A stretch of DNA of 6,244 nt, from positions 1 to 6,244 of the forward strand of contig CAMEIK010000069.1 in NCBI GenBank assembly GCA_945918315.1, in the 5' to 3' direction. The notes under the pieces were generated by a model that worked only from the letters and a program-made list of their open reading frames with translations, ran no database searches and was not told the DNA's origin. Source of the DNA: an uncultured Clostridia bacterium. GTDB lineage: Bacteria > Bacillota > Clostridia > Oscillospirales > Oscillospiraceae. Of the stretch, positions 1-5,821 are shown piece by piece. Each line of letters begins with the position of its first letter. The stretch's first letter is position 1. Position numbers and translations under genes: made by a program.

Positions 1-362
1 ACCCAGTCGCCGAAGGAGCACATCCGGTCGGTGCCTCTGGCCCGGGCATAGGCGCAGGCGAGAGGATTCTCGTCAAGACCGGGCACATCGTCCACGAAGC
101 AGGCCTTTTTCAGGTTCTCCGGCAGGGGACGGCCCACGGCGGCGGAGGTGGGGGAGACATGCTTGAAAGAAGCAGCGGCGCACAGGCCGGTGGCTTCCTT
201 CAGTTCCTTGACCAGCTGCCAGGAGTTCAGGGCGTCCAGGAAATTGATGTAGCCGGGCCGTCCGTTCAGCACGGTCACCGGAAGGTCGCTGCCGTCCGCC
301 ATGCGGATGCAGGCAGGCTTCTGGTTGGGGTTGCAGCCGTATTTCAGCGCGATTTCATTCAT
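1..362 (-). CDS. purH: Stand-alone AICAR formyltransferase (PurH transformylase domain), 3' part cut off by window edge
   Basis: Transfers a formyl group from 10-formyl-tetrahydrofolate to AICAR, giving FAICAR, the penultimate step of IMP synthesis in the cytosol. The visible 120 residues match the transformylase half of Pur[13 protein letters not shown] (6-17), [19 protein letters not shown] (32-50), ASFKHVSP (64-71) with the Lys-His pair (K67, H68) that is catalytic in the family, and [15 protein letters not shown] (106-120). There is no cyclohydrolase (MGS-like) domain in front: the ATG at 362 opens directly on the transformylase fold. The gene is therefore the single-domain form, not bifunctional PurH. 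A GAGGTG ribosome site (373-368) overlaps the stop of the preceding purO, 9 nt away, so the two are probably co-translated. The gene continues past position 1. The product call is firm; the symbol purH is used only because no separate symbol is standard. Confidence 0.93.
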   Translation of the reverse strand, partial: MNEIALKYGCNPNQKPACIRMADGSDLPVTVLNGRPGYINFLDALNSWQLVKELKEATGLCAAASFKHVSPTSAAVGRPLPENLKKACFVDDVPGLDENPLACAYARARGTDRMCSFGDW

Positions 363-371
363 TTGAACACC

Positions 372-1091
372 TCATTTGTTCCGGTTGACCAGCCGGTTTT
401 CTTCCGTGCCGGTGGCAAGATCGATGTAGCGTACATAGAGGGAGATCTTGTTGTTTTCGTCCAGGGACTCCCAGATTTCTTTGGTAAAGTCGTCGATGCT
501 GTCGGGAATGCTGACCCGTTCCGGCTCGCCCTGGAAGGTGGGAATGGGGTTGCCGTCGCAGACATAGGTGTGGATAAAATGGCCCAGGCCCGCCTGGGAG
601 CCATAGTGGAAGCTGAACCGGTTGCAGAAGGTGCCCTTTTCATCGCCGGACTTGAGAATGCTCATTTTGTAGGAAAAGTCCCCGTTTTCGATTGTCAGCA
701 TACCGCTGATCCGGGGGGTGAAGTTGGGGGGATCCGGCTCAAAGCACCGCTGGGCCAGGGAGCGGTCAAAGCTCATGCCGGCAAGCAGGCCCTTATAGAT
801 GGTATCGGTCTGGTCGCCGTTGGTGACGATCAGGCTGTTTCCAAAGCGGCGGATGGCGGCATAGATGATGAGGCGGGGGTCCTCCACCTTGCTGGCGTCA
901 AAGGGCTCCGTAAAGAGGGTGCCGTCCCGCTCCACAAAGATACGGTTCCGGCTGTTGGCGCTGCGGCCCATGATGAAGTAGGCGATGGCAGCGTGTTTGC
1001 CGTCTTTGCTTTTTCCAATCACGATTCCCCGGCCGGGGTAGGTGTTCCCCTCCAGGCGGTCATGCATGGATTTGACTTCGTAAATATTCAT
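372..1091 (-). CDS. purO: IMP cyclohydrolase, archaeal PurO type
   Basis: Predicted to close the ring of FAICAR to give IMP, the last step of de novo purine synthesis. The 239-residue product resembles the IMP_cyclohyd/PurO family first characterised in archaea, not the cyclohydrolase half of bacterial PurH. Visible hallmarks are YPGRGIVIG (18-26), the Arg/Ser-rich MGRSANSRNR (41-50), FTEPFD (60-65), VTNGDQTD (89-96), FTPRISG (124-130) and FHYGSQAGLGHFIHTY (161-176). The open frame extends 24 codons further upstream into purN, but the ATG at 1091 has a GGAGG 7 nt before it and forms an ATGA overlap with the purN stop, so it is taken as the start. The protein is single-domain and lies just before a stand-alone AICAR formyltransferase. 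Together the two genes replace PurH. The family call rests on remembered motifs and context, with no alignment run. Confidence 0.87.
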   Translation of the reverse strand: MNIYEVKSMHDRLEGNTYPGRGIVIGKSKDGKHAAIAYFIMGRSANSRNRIFVERDGTLFTEPFDASKVEDPRLIIYAAIRRFGNSLIVTNGDQTDTIYKGLLAGMSFDRSLAQRCFEPDPPNFTPRISGMLTIENGDFSYKMSILKSGDEKGTFCNRFSFHYGSQAGLGHFIHTYVCDGNPIPTFQGEPERVSIPDSIDDFTKEIWESLDENNKISLYVRYIDLATGTEENRLVNRNK

Positions 1092-1708
1092 TTGGCATCC
1101 TCCGAAGAATGATTGATGATTTCGTGGCAGACCTGCTCCGCGGCTTGGGGAAGCAGTACCCATTCCGCCTGCTCCATGACCCGGCGCTGCAAAACCTGTG
1201 GGGTGTCACCGGGGAGAATTTCCACCGCTTTCTGGGCGATGATTCTTCCACCGTCCGGAACCTGGTTGACATAATGCACCGTAGCGCCGGTGACCTTCAC
1301 GCCGTATCGCAGCGCCGCCTCATGGACCCGCAGTCCGTAGAAGCCCTCACCGCAGAAAGCGGGAATGAGGGAGGGGTGAACGTTCAGAATCCTGTCCGGG
1401 TACTTTTCCGTAAAGCTGCCGCTGAGGATGTTCAGGAAGCCCGCCAGAATGATGACCTGAATGTCATATTCCCGGAGCTTTTCTTCCAGGGCGGCTTCAA
1501 AGGCGGCCTGGGAGCCCAGGGCCTTTTTCAGAATGGTGCAGCCGGGCACGCCCGCCTTTTTTGCCCGCTCCAGCGCGTAGGCCCCGGCGGTGTTGGAAAC
1601 CACCAGGGCGATTTCGCCGCTGGGGAGCTTTCCGGCGGCCTGGGCATCCAGCAGGGCCTGCAGATTGGTTCCGCCGCCGGATACCAGTACCGCGATCCTT
1701 GCTTTCAC
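1088..1708 (-). CDS. purN: Phosphoribosylglycinamide (GAR) formyltransferase PurN
   Basis: Formylates GAR to FGAR using 10-formyl-tetrahydrofolate, the third step of the pathway. The 206-residue protein has the usual length and motif order: the N-terminal phosphate-binding loop [12 protein letters not shown] (9-20), [11 protein letters not shown] (86-96), [11 protein letters not shown] (108-118) with the catalytic Asn109 and His111, and VPDGGRII (150-157) carrying the catalytic Asp152. The start is a GTG at 1708 that overlaps the purM stop as GTGA. A weaker ribosome site (AAGGTGAT) lies inside the purM end, which fits expression by re-initiation of ribosomes finishing purM. At the other end the stop overlaps the purO ATG. 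No missing residues or frame breaks were seen. This is the folate-dependent PurN, not the formate-dependent PurT. Confidence 0.96.
   Translation of the reverse strand: MKARIAVLVSGGGTNLQALLDAQAAGKLPSGEIALVVSNTAGAYALERAKKAGVPGCTILKKALGSQAAFEAALEEKLREYDIQVIILAGFLNILSGSFTEKYPDRILNVHPSLIPAFCGEGFYGLRVHEAALRYGVKVTGATVHYVNQVPDGGRIIAQKAVEILPGDTPQVLQRRVMEQAEWVLLPQAAEQVCHEIINHSSEDAK
1099..1103 (-). promoter_or_regulatory. Ribosome binding site of purO
   Basis: GGAGG on the minus strand, 7 nt before the ATG at 1091 and inside the purN 3' end. It decides the purO start in favour of the internal ATG over the longer open frame beginning at 1163. Confidence 0.8.
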
Positions 1709-2748
1709 CCCAGGATCACCTTTTCCTTCCCCTCGGTAATGGTGCCGATGACATAGGCATCCTCTCCGTGGCTGCGGAGAATCTCCAGGGCCAGGGCCTC
1801 CTGTTCCTTGGGAACCACTACACTCATGCCAACGCCCATGTTAAAGGTGTTGAACATATCCCGCTCGGGGATATTGCCCCGGGAAGCAATCAGATTGAAG
1901 ATGGGCAGCACCTTGACGCTGGCCTTCTCGATGGAGGCGCACAGGCCGTCGGGGATGCTGCGGGGAATGTTTTCGTAGAAACCGCCGCCGGTAATGTGGC
2001 TGATGCCCTTGACATCCACCTTTTCCAGCAGGGCAAGGATGCTCTTGACATAGATTTTTGTGGGGGTCAGCAGGGTTTCGCCGATGGAGGCGCCGCCCAA
2101 CTCCTCACAGGGCTCGGTGAGGTGGGTGTTGTTTTCCACATCAAAGACCTTCCGGACCAGGCTGAAGCCATTGGAGTGCACGCCGGAGGAAGCCAGGGCA
2201 ATCACGGTATCACCGGGGACCATCCGGGTGTTGTCAATGATCTTCTTCTTGTCCACGATGCCCACGCTGAAGCCTGCCAGGTCGTAGTCATCGGGGGCCA
2301 TCATGCCGGGGTGCTCGGCGGTCTCGCCGCCGATCAGAGCGGAGCCGGACCGGACGCAGCCCTCGGCAACACCGGCCACAATATCCGCGATCCGCTCGGG
2401 GACATTCTTGCCGCAGGCAATGTAGTCCAGGAAGAACAGGGGCTTGGCGCCGCAGCAGATCACATCGTTGACGCACATGGCAACGCAGTCGATGCCGATG
2501 GTGTCGTGCTTATCCAGGAGCATAGCAATGCGCAGCTTGGTGCCCACGCCGTCGGTACCGGAGACCAGCACCGGCTCCTCCATCCCCGCAAGGTTTAAGC
2601 CGAAGCAGCCGCCGAAGCCGCCCACATCGTCCAGGCAGCCCTCGTTTCTCGTCCGGGCCACATGGCGCTTCATCAGTTCCACCGCGCGGTAACCGGCGGT
2701 AATGTCCACGCCCGCGGCGGCGTAGCTTTCAGACCGGGAATTTTCCAT
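1705..2748 (-). CDS. purM: Phosphoribosylformylglycinamidine cyclo-ligase (AIR synthetase) PurM
   Basis: Uses ATP to cyclise FGAM to AIR, the fifth step. The 347 residues match the usual family length and show the AIRS signature in order: [12 protein letters not shown] (8-19), [14 protein letters not shown] (62-75) of the ATP-binding region, [20 protein letters not shown] (94-113), [13 protein letters not shown] (138-150), [17 protein letters not shown] (185-201), [13 protein letters not shown] (251-263) and [11 protein letters not shown] (302-312). The ATG at 2748 is fixed by a perfect AGGAGG (2760-2755) six nt upstream, directly after the purF TAA (12 nt between genes). The 3' end overlaps the purN GTG by 4 nt. 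The gene looks intact and typical. Confidence 0.97.
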   Translation of the reverse strand: MENSRSESYAAAGVDITAGYRAVELMKRHVARTRNEGCLDDVGGFGGCFGLNLAGMEEPVLVSGTDGVGTKLRIAMLLDKHDTIGIDCVAMCVNDVICCGAKPLFFLDYIACGKNVPERIADIVAGVAEGCVRSGSALIGGETAEHPGMMAPDDYDLAGFSVGIVDKKKIIDNTRMVPGDTVIALASSGVHSNGFSLVRKVFDVENNTHLTEPCEELGGASIGETLLTPTKIYVKSILALLEKVDVKGISHITGGGFYENIPRSIPDGLCASIEKASVKVLPIFNLIASRGNIPERDMFNTFNMGVGMSVVVPKEQEALALEILRSHGEDAYVIGTITEGKEKVILG

Positions 2749-2760
2749 GTTGTTCCTCCT

Positions 2761-4185
2761 TTATTCTTTGCCGTCCCAGCAGTAGGTGCAAACCTCGCAG
2801 GCCGGCAGGTCGATGGCTTCCAGAATACCCTCCAGGGATTGATACTCCAAAGAAGAGAAGTGGAGCTTTTCACAGATGGCTTTGCGCATGGCTTTTCCCC
2901 GCTCGGTGCCCGCATCCATATATTCGTCCAGATGCTCCAGTCCCTCTTCTCCCTCCAGCTCCCGGATGGTGCTCCGGGCGATCAGGTCATTGTCGGAGGT
3001 GGAACGGGAGAAGTTCAGGTACTTGCAGGCGTAGAGAATGGGAGGACAGGCGGAGCGGATGTGTACATCCTTGGCGCCGTGCTCATACAGAAAATCCACC
3101 GTCTCCCGCAGCTGGGTGCCCCGGACAATGGAATCGTCCACGAACAGCAGCTTCTTATCCCGGATCAGCTCGTCCACCGGGATCTGCTTCATCTTGGCAA
3201 CCATGTTGCGCTCCTCCTGGGTGGCGGGCATAAAGCTCCGGGGCCAGGTGGGAGTGTACTTGATAAAGGGCCGGGCAAAGGGCACACCGCTTTCGTTGGC
3301 GTAGCCGATGGCGTGGGGAGTGCCGGAATCGGGGACGCCGCCCACATAGTCAAGGTCCTGGGCAACGCCGTTTTCCTTGTCGTTTTTCGCCATGATCCGG
3401 CCGTTGCGGTAGCGCATGTATTCCACGCTCTTGCCCTCGTAGCAGGCGGTGGGGTAGCCATAGTAGGACCAAAGGAAGGCACAGATCTTCTTTTCTTTCC
3501 GGGGTGGGGACAGAACCTCAATTCCTTCGGGAGAAAGCTCCACAATCTCACCGGGACCCAGTTCCCGTACTACCTCGTAGCCCAGCTTTTCTCCGGCGTA
3601 GTCTTCAAAGGTGGCGCAGTAGGCGTCCTCTTTCTTTTCAATCACGATGGGAAGCCGCCCCATTTTGTCTCTGGCGGCGATGATATGGCCGCCCTCCCGG
3701 AGAATCAGGATGGAGGCGGTGCCGTCCACCATCTCCTGAGCAAAGCGGATGCCCTCGGCAAAGGAACTTTTCTGGTCAATGAGGGCGGCGATGAGCTCGT
3801 TGGCATTGATTCTTCCGCCGGACATCCCTTCAAAATGGCCGCCGCTGAAGGTCAGGTACTGGTTGATAAGCTGCTCGGAATTGTTGATGACACCGATGGT
3901 GCAGATGGCGTAGCAGCCTAAGTTGGAGCGGATCAGAATGGGCTGGGGGTCGGTGTCGGAGATACAACCGATGGCGGCCGTGCCGGTCATTTCCTCCAGA
4001 ATCCGCTGGAATTTGGTGCGGAAAGGGGAGTTCTCAATGTTGTGGATTTCCCGCTGAAGCCCCTTTTCGGAATCATAGGCTGCCATGCCGCCCCGGCGGG
4101 TGCCCAGGTGGGAATGATAGTCCGTGCCGAAAAATACGTCCAGTACGCAGTTCCTGCGGGAAGTTGCTCCAAAAAAACCACCCAT
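2761..4185 (-). CDS. purF: Amidophosphoribosyltransferase PurF, variant with degenerate glutaminase site
   Basis: Makes 5-phosphoribosylamine from PRPP, the committed step of purine synthesis. The 474-residue protein has an N-terminal Ntn-hydrolase-type domain (about 1-225) and a C-terminal type I phosphoribosyltransferase domain. The latter keeps the PRPP loop FVDDSIVRGTQ (348-358). Cys235, Cys387, Cys466 and Cys469 (CTYC near the end) line up with the four cysteines binding the 4Fe-4S cluster in Bacillus subtilis PurF. The structural motif ARDKMGRLPIV (171-181) and the hinge LGPGEIV (209-215) are also present. The oddity is at the start: MGGFFG instead of MCG, so the N-terminal catalytic cysteine is Gly2. 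By eye, the equivalents of E. coli Arg73 (here Ser76), Asn101 (Ile97) and Asp127 (Ala128 or a neighbour) are also changed. AGGAGG (4200-4195) lies 9 nt before the ATG, and no upstream in-frame start supplies a cysteine. It is probably ammonia-dependent. I recall similar MGGFFG proteins in Bacteroidetes and Clostridia. Confidence 0.94.
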   Translation of the reverse strand: MGGFFGATSRRNCVLDVFFGTDYHSHLGTRRGGMAAYDSEKGLQREIHNIENSPFRTKFQRILEEMTGTAAIGCISDTDPQPILIRSNLGCYAICTIGVINNSEQLINQYLTFSGGHFEGMSGGRINANELIAALIDQKSSFAEGIRFAQEMVDGTASILILREGGHIIAARDKMGRLPIVIEKKEDAYCATFEDYAGEKLGYEVVRELGPGEIVELSPEGIEVLSPPRKEKKICAFLWSYYGYPTACYEGKSVEYMRYRNGRIMAKNDKENGVAQDLDYVGGVPDSGTPHAIGYANESGVPFARPFIKYTPTWPRSFMPATQEERNMVAKMKQIPVDELIRDKKLLFVDDSIVRGTQLRETVDFLYEHGAKDVHIRSACPPILYACKYLNFSRSTSDNDLIARSTIRELEGEEGLEHLDEYMDAGTERGKAMRKAICEKLHFSSLEYQSLEGILEAIDLPACEVCTYCWDGKE

Positions 4186-4208
4186 GTATGGGTTCCTCCT
4201 TTATTGTC

Positions 4209-4250
4209 CGGCAGCGGAAAAACTGTCAGGCTGCCGATTGTGTCAGTTTT
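4209..4250 (-). promoter_or_regulatory. Two interleaved inverted repeats in the purE-purF gap
   Basis: The 83-nt gap between purE and purF is much longer than the other gaps in the operon. In the RNA sense it holds AAAACTG (4250-4244), CGGCAGC (4236-4230), CAGTTTT (4225-4219) and GCTGCCG (4215-4209). The first pairs with the third and the second with the fourth, seven base pairs each. The stems therefore either exclude each other or form a pseudoknot, ending 8 nt before the purF AGGAGG. No U-run follows, so it is not a terminator. A role in purF translation is inference only; chance cannot be excluded for repeats this short. Confidence 0.35.
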
Positions 4251-4268
4251 CGGGGAGAACAAAGACAG

Positions 4269-4799
4269 TTACCGTTCGGATTCTCCCTCACCGACGGACA
4301 AATGATTCTTGTTCAGCTCCGCCTGCAGCGCCGCGTCCTTGGCAAGAACCTTCCCCGCGTCGCTGTCCCGCTTGGCGTCCAGCTTCCGGGCCAGGGCGGA
4401 ATCCTCCACCGCCAGAATCTGCGCAGCCAATAAAGCGGCATTGACACCCCCGTTAACCGCAACGGTAGCCACCGGGATTCCGGAGGGCATCTGAACGGTA
4501 GACAGAAGGGCATCAATGCCGTCAAGACAGGGACCCTGACAGGGGATCCCGATTACGGGCAGGGTTGTAGCCGCGGCAATGGCGCCGGCCAGGTGCGCTG
4601 CCATGCCGGCTGCGGCAATGATGGCGCCGAAGCCGTTTTCCCGGGCGGACAGGGCAAAGCCGCGGGCCTGCTCCGGGGTGCGATGGGCGGAATAGATGTG
4701 GCACTCGTAGGGAATTTCCAGGGAGTCCAGGGTATCCATGGCCTTGCGCAGCACGGGCAGGTCGCTGTCGCTGCCCATTACAATTCCGATTTTCTTCAT
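4269..4799 (-). CDS. purE: N5-carboxyaminoimidazole ribonucleotide mutase PurE (class I)
   Basis: Predicted to convert N5-CAIR to CAIR, the sixth step region of IMP synthesis. The 176-residue protein has the PurE signatures VMGSDSDLPV (7-16), SAHRTP (37-42) with His39, AAGMAAHLAG (63-72) with His69, PVIGIP (81-86), VQMPSGIPVATVAV (102-115) and NAALLAAQIL (120-129). The Arg in SAHRTP is typical of class I mutases, which need PurK to supply N5-CAIR; class II carboxylases usually have Lys there. No purK lies in this window. The open frame reaches 29 codons further up through the leader hairpin, but ATG 4799 has AGGAGG five nt upstream and begins at the conserved KIGIVMGSDSD strand, so it is the start. 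It is the first gene after the promoter at 4989-4960. The tail after residue 130 is lysine- and glutamate-rich and a little longer than in E. coli PurE. Confidence 0.96.
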   Translation of the reverse strand: MKKIGIVMGSDSDLPVLRKAMDTLDSLEIPYECHIYSAHRTPEQARGFALSARENGFGAIIAAAGMAAHLAGAIAAATTLPVIGIPCQGPCLDGIDALLSTVQMPSGIPVATVAVNGGVNAALLAAQILAVEDSALARKLDAKRDSDAGKVLAKDAALQAELNKNHLSVGEGESER

Positions 4800-4804
4800 A
4801 AAAG

Positions 4805-4810
4805 CCTCCT
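4805..4810 (-). promoter_or_regulatory. Ribosome binding site of purE
   Basis: AGGAGG on the minus strand, 5 nt before the ATG at 4799. It rules out the longer open frame that starts inside the leader hairpin. A small hairpin (CGG/CCG-centred, 4832-4817) sits just upstream and leaves this site unpaired. Confidence 0.85.
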
Positions 4811-4829
4811 GATACGTTTCGGTTTTCCG

Positions 4830-4881
4830 AAAAAAAGCCCAAAAGGGGCCCCTCGCGCCGAAAAGCGCAAGAGAGCCCCTT
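4830..4881 (-). terminator. Terminator-like hairpin with U-run in the purE leader (candidate attenuator)
   Basis: In the RNA sense, AAGGGG (4881-4876), a bulged C, TCTC and TTGCGC (to 4865) pair with GCGCGA, GGGG and CCCCTT (4858-4843) around a TTTTCG loop: about 16 pairs, three of them G-U. Six nt later comes a run of seven T (4836-4830). The U-run is not directly against the long stem. A smaller GCCC/GGGC hairpin (within 4849-4837) does abut it and could be the actual release structure. It lies between the promoter and purE, so if functional it would terminate before the operon and must be regulated. Confidence 0.6.
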
Positions 4882-4907
4882 ATCACGACTGTGCGGAAGT
4901 ATGGCCC

Positions 4908-4934
4908 TTACTGCGTGGTGAATAAGCCGTACAT
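4908..4934 (-). other. Possible eight-codon leader reading frame (MYGLFTTQ)
   Basis: An ATG at 4934 opens a frame of eight codons ending in TAA (4910-4908), placed in the leader before the terminator-like hairpin. Its start and stop lie within the two arms of the CCCTTA/TAAGGG hairpin, so a translating ribosome would open that hairpin. There is no clear ribosome site before it (only GAGCAGAA), and a frame this short arises easily by chance. Confidence 0.2.
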
Positions 4935-4959
4935 AAGGGTTCTGCTCGATCCGTATGCA

Positions 4960-4989
4960 ATTATAGCATATCAGGCCGAAAACCGTCAA
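4960..4989 (-). promoter_or_regulatory. Sigma-A-type promoter of the pur operon
   Basis: On the minus strand, TTGACG (4989-4984) and a perfect TATAAT (4965-4960) are separated by 18 nt, with TG one base before the -10 (TGCTATAAT, an extended -10). Transcription should begin near 4954 and run into purE. The 73 nt between this promoter and the upstream acetyltransferase gene show no clear terminator, so some read-through from upstream is possible. Confidence 0.88.
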
Positions 4990-5062
4990 GAACGCAGAAA
5001 GCTGATTCTGTCCGCCGCAATCTGACTTTTCATGTGAATTTTGCCAAAGTTTCCCGATATTT

Positions 5063-5821
5063 TTAATCCAGCGCAAGGCCAAAATAGACCGGCGGCCGGG
5101 TGTCGGGGATGAGGGGGAGAAACATGGCGAAATCCTTTTCGTTTCCCGGCATCCGGAAGGTGCCATCCCGGCAATGCAGAGCAGTCAGAATCCCGGGGGC
5201 GGCACCGGCATTTCCCAGAAGCTCCGGCACGAATAGGGCCTGTCCGGACTTCCGGGCAGCAAGGAGGAAATCCTCTCCCGCGAAAAGCTCCGCGTCATGG
5301 GCCAGGAGCCTGAAAAAGCTGTCTTCCGGCTGGGCGCTCCCCGGGGGAAGAAGCTTACCGCGAAGAACCCTGTATTCCTCCGGAGTTACCCGGCGGAGGC
5401 AGACGGGACAAGCCGCTGATGTTACTTTGCGCTCCGCGATTTTGCATACCGGCTGGTAGCCGAAACCGGCGTACATCCGGGCAAGCCCTTCGTTTTCCGG
5501 GCACAGCAACGCGGCGCAGTATCCCTGGGCTTCCAAAACAGCCCGGGTATCTGCCATCAGCGCCCTGCAGATGCCCTGATGACGGCAGTCTTCCCGGGTA
5601 GCTACGGCATAGAGATAGGCCATTTTCTGTCCCCGGCAGGTAAAGAGGAACCAGTACAGGACGGAAAGAATCTCTCCCTCCCGGAAAGCGCACCGACAGC
5701 GGTGGGGAGAAAAGCACAGCGAGAAAAAGGCATCCAGAAAATCTTCCCCATCCCCAAAGGCCTGGCGCCAGAGGGCCCGCAGCTGGGGAACATGGCTGGG
5801 GGAGGGAAAGTCAAAGCGCAT
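5063..5821 (-). CDS. GNAT-family N-acetyltransferase with C-terminal extension
   Basis: Predicted cytosolic acetyl-CoA-dependent acetyltransferase of unknown substrate, 252 residues. The N-terminal half shows GNAT features: LRALWRQAFGDGEDFLDAFF (14-33), a central strand YLYAVAT (69-75), the acetyl-CoA loop RHQGIC (80-85, fitting Q/RxxGxG/A) followed by the helix RALMADTR, and the second motif PENEGLARMYAGFGYQPV (108-125). Residues from about 130 to 252 form an extension with no motif I can name; it ends in a conserved-looking segment RMPGNEKDFAMFLPL (214-228) and YFGLALD. The open frame begins far upstream at 6040, but ATG 5821 has GGAGG six nt before it and starts the recognisable domain. 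It overlaps the preceding gene by 11 nt, suggesting coupled translation. There is no signal peptide or membrane segment. Confidence 0.8.
   Translation of the reverse strand: MRFDFPSPSHVPQLRALWRQAFGDGEDFLDAFFSLCFSPHRCRCAFREGEILSVLYWFLFTCRGQKMAYLYAVATREDCRHQGICRALMADTRAVLEAQGYCAALLCPENEGLARMYAGFGYQPVCKIAERKVTSAACPVCLRRVTPEEYRVLRGKLLPPGSAQPEDSFFRLLAHDAELFAGEDFLLAARKSGQALFVPELLGNAGAAPGILTALHCRDGTFRMPGNEKDFAMFLPLIPDTRPPVYFGLALD

Larger units (their letters stand above)
4800..4954 (-). promoter_or_regulatory. 5' leader of the pur operon, possible transcription attenuation region
   Basis: About 155 nt separate the predicted transcription start (near 4954) from the purE ATG. Upstream of the terminator-like hairpin, CCCTTAT (4939-4933) can pair either with TAAGGG (4910-4905; six pairs) or with ATAAGGG (4883-4877; seven pairs). 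The second choice takes the 5' arm of the terminator hairpin. A second segment, CTTAT plus CAC (4926-4918, one bulge), can also pair with GTGATAAG (4886-4879). Such competing pairings are the usual layout of an attenuator or riboswitch. I could not match the approximately 70-nt upstream part to the purine, PRPP, ZTP or glutamine riboswitch cores I know, so the signal sensed is unknown. Confidence 0.45.

Noticed and set aside
159..3921. Long plus-strand open frames opposite the pur genes (about 317, 345 and 419 residues)
   Set aside because: They lie fully antisense to genes with clear family motifs, and I saw no recognisable motifs in their translations. Open antisense frames are expected from strong codon bias in GC-rich genes.
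4176..4185. Gly2 of PurF as a sequencing error or pseudogene sign
   Set aside because: The frame is intact, the synthase half is conserved, and several other glutaminase positions are also changed, which points to a stable subfamily.
4800..4886. N-terminal extension of PurE through the leader hairpin
   Set aside because: The extension translates the terminator-like hairpin and U-run; the AGGAGG and the conserved KIGIVMGSDSD start favour ATG 4799.
4800..4954. Guanine/adenine, PRPP, ZTP or glutamine riboswitch in the purE leader
   Set aside because: I looked for the conserved cores that I know of these classes and did not find them; only the generic switch layout is supported.
4971..4989. PurR PurBox near the promoter (AAAACCG-like sequence)
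   Set aside because: Only a partial match to the CCGAAC core and no second copy; not enough to call an operator.
4986..5174. Small minus-strand frame between the GNAT gene and the promoter
   Set aside because: Mostly a shifted reading of the GNAT 3' end; the internal ATG has no ribosome site and leaves only 15 codons.
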